64,000 nt of DNA, from positions 1 through 64,000 of the forward strand of contig NZ_AKXQ01000023.1 in NCBI RefSeq assembly GCF_000276805.1, in the 5' to 3' direction. Below the pieces are notes generated by a model. The model had not been told where the DNA came from. It searched no databases and worked only from the letters and a program-made list of their open reading frames with translations. Source of the stretch: Moritella dasanensis ArB 0140 (GTDB lineage: Bacteria > Pseudomonadota > Gammaproteobacteria > Enterobacterales > Moritellaceae). Both the position numbers and the translations under genes were made by a program. Within the stretch, counting starts at the first letter, position 1. Every line of letters starts with the position of its first letter. Positions 62,449-64,000 of the stretch are shown here, in pieces.

Positions 62449-64000
62449 ATGACTGATACAGTTAATACTGAGACTCACGGCTTTCAAGCTGAAGTGAAGC
62501 AACTGCTTAAATTAATGATCCATTCTTTATACTCAAATAAAGAAATATTTTTACGTGAGCTTGTCTCTAATGCGGCCGATGCAGCCGATAAATTACGTTT
62601 CAAAGCATTATCAGATAATAGCTTATATGAAGACGATGGCGAGTTACGTGTACGTGTTACGCTTGATAAAACGGCCCGTACTATCACCATTTCTGATAAC
62701 GGCATCGGTATGTCACGTGAAGATGTTATCTCGCACTTAGGTACGATTGCACGCTCTGGTACATCTGAATTCTTTGACAACTTATCTGGCGACCAAGCGA
62801 AAGATTCACAATTAATCGGTCAATTCGGTGTGGGTTTCTATTCTGGTTTCATCGTAGCAGATATGATGACAGTAAATACGCGCGCAGCAGGCGCAGCAGC
62901 AGACCAAGCCGTACAATGGGAATCTGAAGGTGAAGGCGATTACCGTCTTGCTGAGATCACTAAAGCAAGCCGTGGTACTGACATTATCTTACACCTACGT
63001 GAAGGCGAAGATGATTTATTGGATGCATGGAAACTGCGTCAAATCGTAAACAAATATTCTGATCACATCAGCATCCCAGTTGAAATGTGGAAAGAAGAGC
63101 AACCTGAATCAGACGGTCCTGACGGTGAAAAAACACCCGCAGTACCAGGTGAATGGGAATCGGTAACACGTGCAAGTGCATTGTGGACATTATCGAAAAA
63201 CGAATTGAAAGATGAAGAATATAATGAGTTCTACAAGCACATTGCTCATGACTTTGAAGATCCACTCACATGGAGCCACAACCGTGTAGAAGGCAAGCAA
63301 GAATATACGAGCCTGCTTTATATTCCAGCACGTGCACCGTTTGATATGTGGAACCGTGAAAAAGAACATGGCCTAAAACTGTACGTTCGACGTGTATTCA
63401 TTATGGATGACGCTGAGCAGTTTATGCCGACTTACCTGCGTTTCGTGAAGGGTGTATTAGATTCAAACGACCTGCCACTAAACGTATCACGTGAAATTCT
63501 ACAAGATAATAAAATTACCACATCATTACGTACTGCGTGTACTAAACGTGTATTGACTATGCTTGAACGCATGGCGAAGAACGATGATGAAAAATACCTT
63601 AAATTCTGGGATGAATTCGGTCAAGCACTGAAAGAAGGTCCAGCGGAAGACATGGCGAATAAAGAGAAGATTGCTTCTTTATTACGTTTCTCTTCAACAT
63701 CGGTTGGCGGTCCTGCACAAGCAGTTGGTTTCGGTAAATACATCGAGAACATGCCAGAAGGCCAAGATAAGATTTACTACATTACAGCCGATAACTACAC
63801 CACGGCTGTAAACAGTGCTTACCTTGAAATCTTCAAGAAGAAGGGCATTGAAGTATTATTATTAACAGACCGCATTGATGAGTGGTTACTATCACACTTA
63901 ACAGACTTTGATGGTAAGCAATTGGTATCAGTAACTAAGGGTGATTTAGACCTTGGCGACCTTGATGATGAAGATGCGAAAAAAGCCAAAGAAGAAGCAA
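62449..64000 (+). CDS. htpG: HtpG chaperone (Hsp90), 3' end cut by the window
   Basis: First about 517 aa of about 630. N-terminal ATPase: [98 protein letters not shown]; middle domain with [49 protein letters not shown] precedes the ATG. A sigma32 promoter lies upstream. The frame is open to the window edge. Confidence 0.97.
   Translation, partial: MTDTVNTETHGFQAEVKQLLKLMIHSLYSNKEIFLRELVSNAADAADKLRFKALSDNSLYEDDGELRVRVTLDKTARTITISDNGIGMSREDVISHLGTIARSGTSEFFDNLSGDQAKDSQLIGQFGVGFYSGFIVADMMTVNTRAAGAAADQAVQWESEGEGDYRLAEITKASRGTDIILHLREGEDDLLDAWKLRQIVNKYSDHISIPVEMWKEEQPESDGPDGEKTPAVPGEWESVTRASALWTLSKNELKDEEYNEFYKHIAHDFEDPLTWSHNRVEGKQEYTSLLYIPARAPFDMWNREKEHGLKLYVRRVFIMDDAEQFMPTYLRFVKGVLDSNDLPLNVSREILQDNKITTSLRTACTKRVLTMLERMAKNDDEKYLKFWDEFGQALKEGPAEDMANKEKIASLLRFSSTSVGGPAQAVGFGKYIENMPEGQDKIYYITADNYTTAVNSAYLEIFKKKGIEVLLLTDRIDEWLLSHLTDFDGKQLVSVTKGDLDLGDLDDEDAKKAKEEA

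Noticed and set aside
1-64000. tRNA, rRNA, CRISPR arrays, prophage or integrase genes
   Set aside because: None seen: no cloverleaf-like CCA ends, no repeat-spacer pattern and no transposase or integrase motifs in any translated frame.

Overview
The window looks like chromosomal DNA of a marine, probably cold-adapted gammaproteobacterium of the Moritella/Shewanella/Vibrio group. The evidence is Vibrio/Shewanella-type gene content (a TtpC-ExbB2-ExbD2-TonB2 energy system with DUF3450 and TPR partners, zwf-pgl, udp, nhaA, DUF413 proteins), AT-rich intergenic DNA and Fur-, FNR-, CRP- and sigma32-like sites close to the E. coli consensus. The genus is an inference. I saw no tRNA, rRNA, CRISPR array, prophage or complete insertion sequence. 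The last gene (htpG) runs off the right edge.

Layout. 0-8 kb: pspBC without pspA; a MarR regulator divergent from an outer-membrane barrel plus a periplasmic bicupin with a DMSP-lyase-like metal motif; a four-gene membrane operon (HlyD, DUF2955, AI-2E family, K+ channel). 8-15 kb: two DUF413/MaoP-like paralogs flank a heat-shock block (two small Hsp20 genes, each with a ROSE-like RNA thermometer), a degenerate ureohydrolase and rimK; then a MITE-like element and a TetR/hydrolase pair sharing an operator. 15-22 kb: M14 carboxypeptidase, acylphosphatase, soluble chemoreceptor plus alkyltransferase-like protein, ohrR, two lipoproteins, and a glutamate-receptor-like channel. 22-33 kb: PilZ-like protein, a two-component system with a perfect FNR site, a Fur-controlled siderophore receptor and the TonB2 operon. 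33-39 kb: a PKD lipoprotein pair, a sterol-desaturase-type hydroxylase, and a hemerythrin-DUF2249-NnrS-like operon. 38-46 kb: a CaCA antiporter behind a manganese (yybP-ykoY) riboswitch candidate, a heptamer repeat array, an endonuclease-fold protein, an outer-membrane three-gene operon, and CRP-controlled udp. 46-64 kb: mostly housekeeping genes (GST, pilin-like, zwf-pgl, nhaA, carbonic anhydrase, csp, ACBP, moeAB, folE, rnb, gpx, htpG).

How the parts fit together. Iron uptake forms one unit: receptor, DUF3450, TtpC, ExbB, ExbD, TonB and TPR on one strand, preceded by a sensor/regulator pair. Proteostasis shows two levels of heat control: sigma32-like promoters with the same 14-nt spacing before the first sHSP gene and htpG, and start-codon-masking hairpins on both sHSP mRNAs. 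A recurring oddity is short in-frame tandem repeats at the ends of coding regions (MSDK, YKTKL, YQTKL, VQST, QSLL and others) in at least seven unrelated genes, together with intergenic microrepeats such as TTAAGGG. This suggests a genome prone to slippage or short tandem duplication. All functional calls rest on reading the sequence and on family knowledge; no database search was run.
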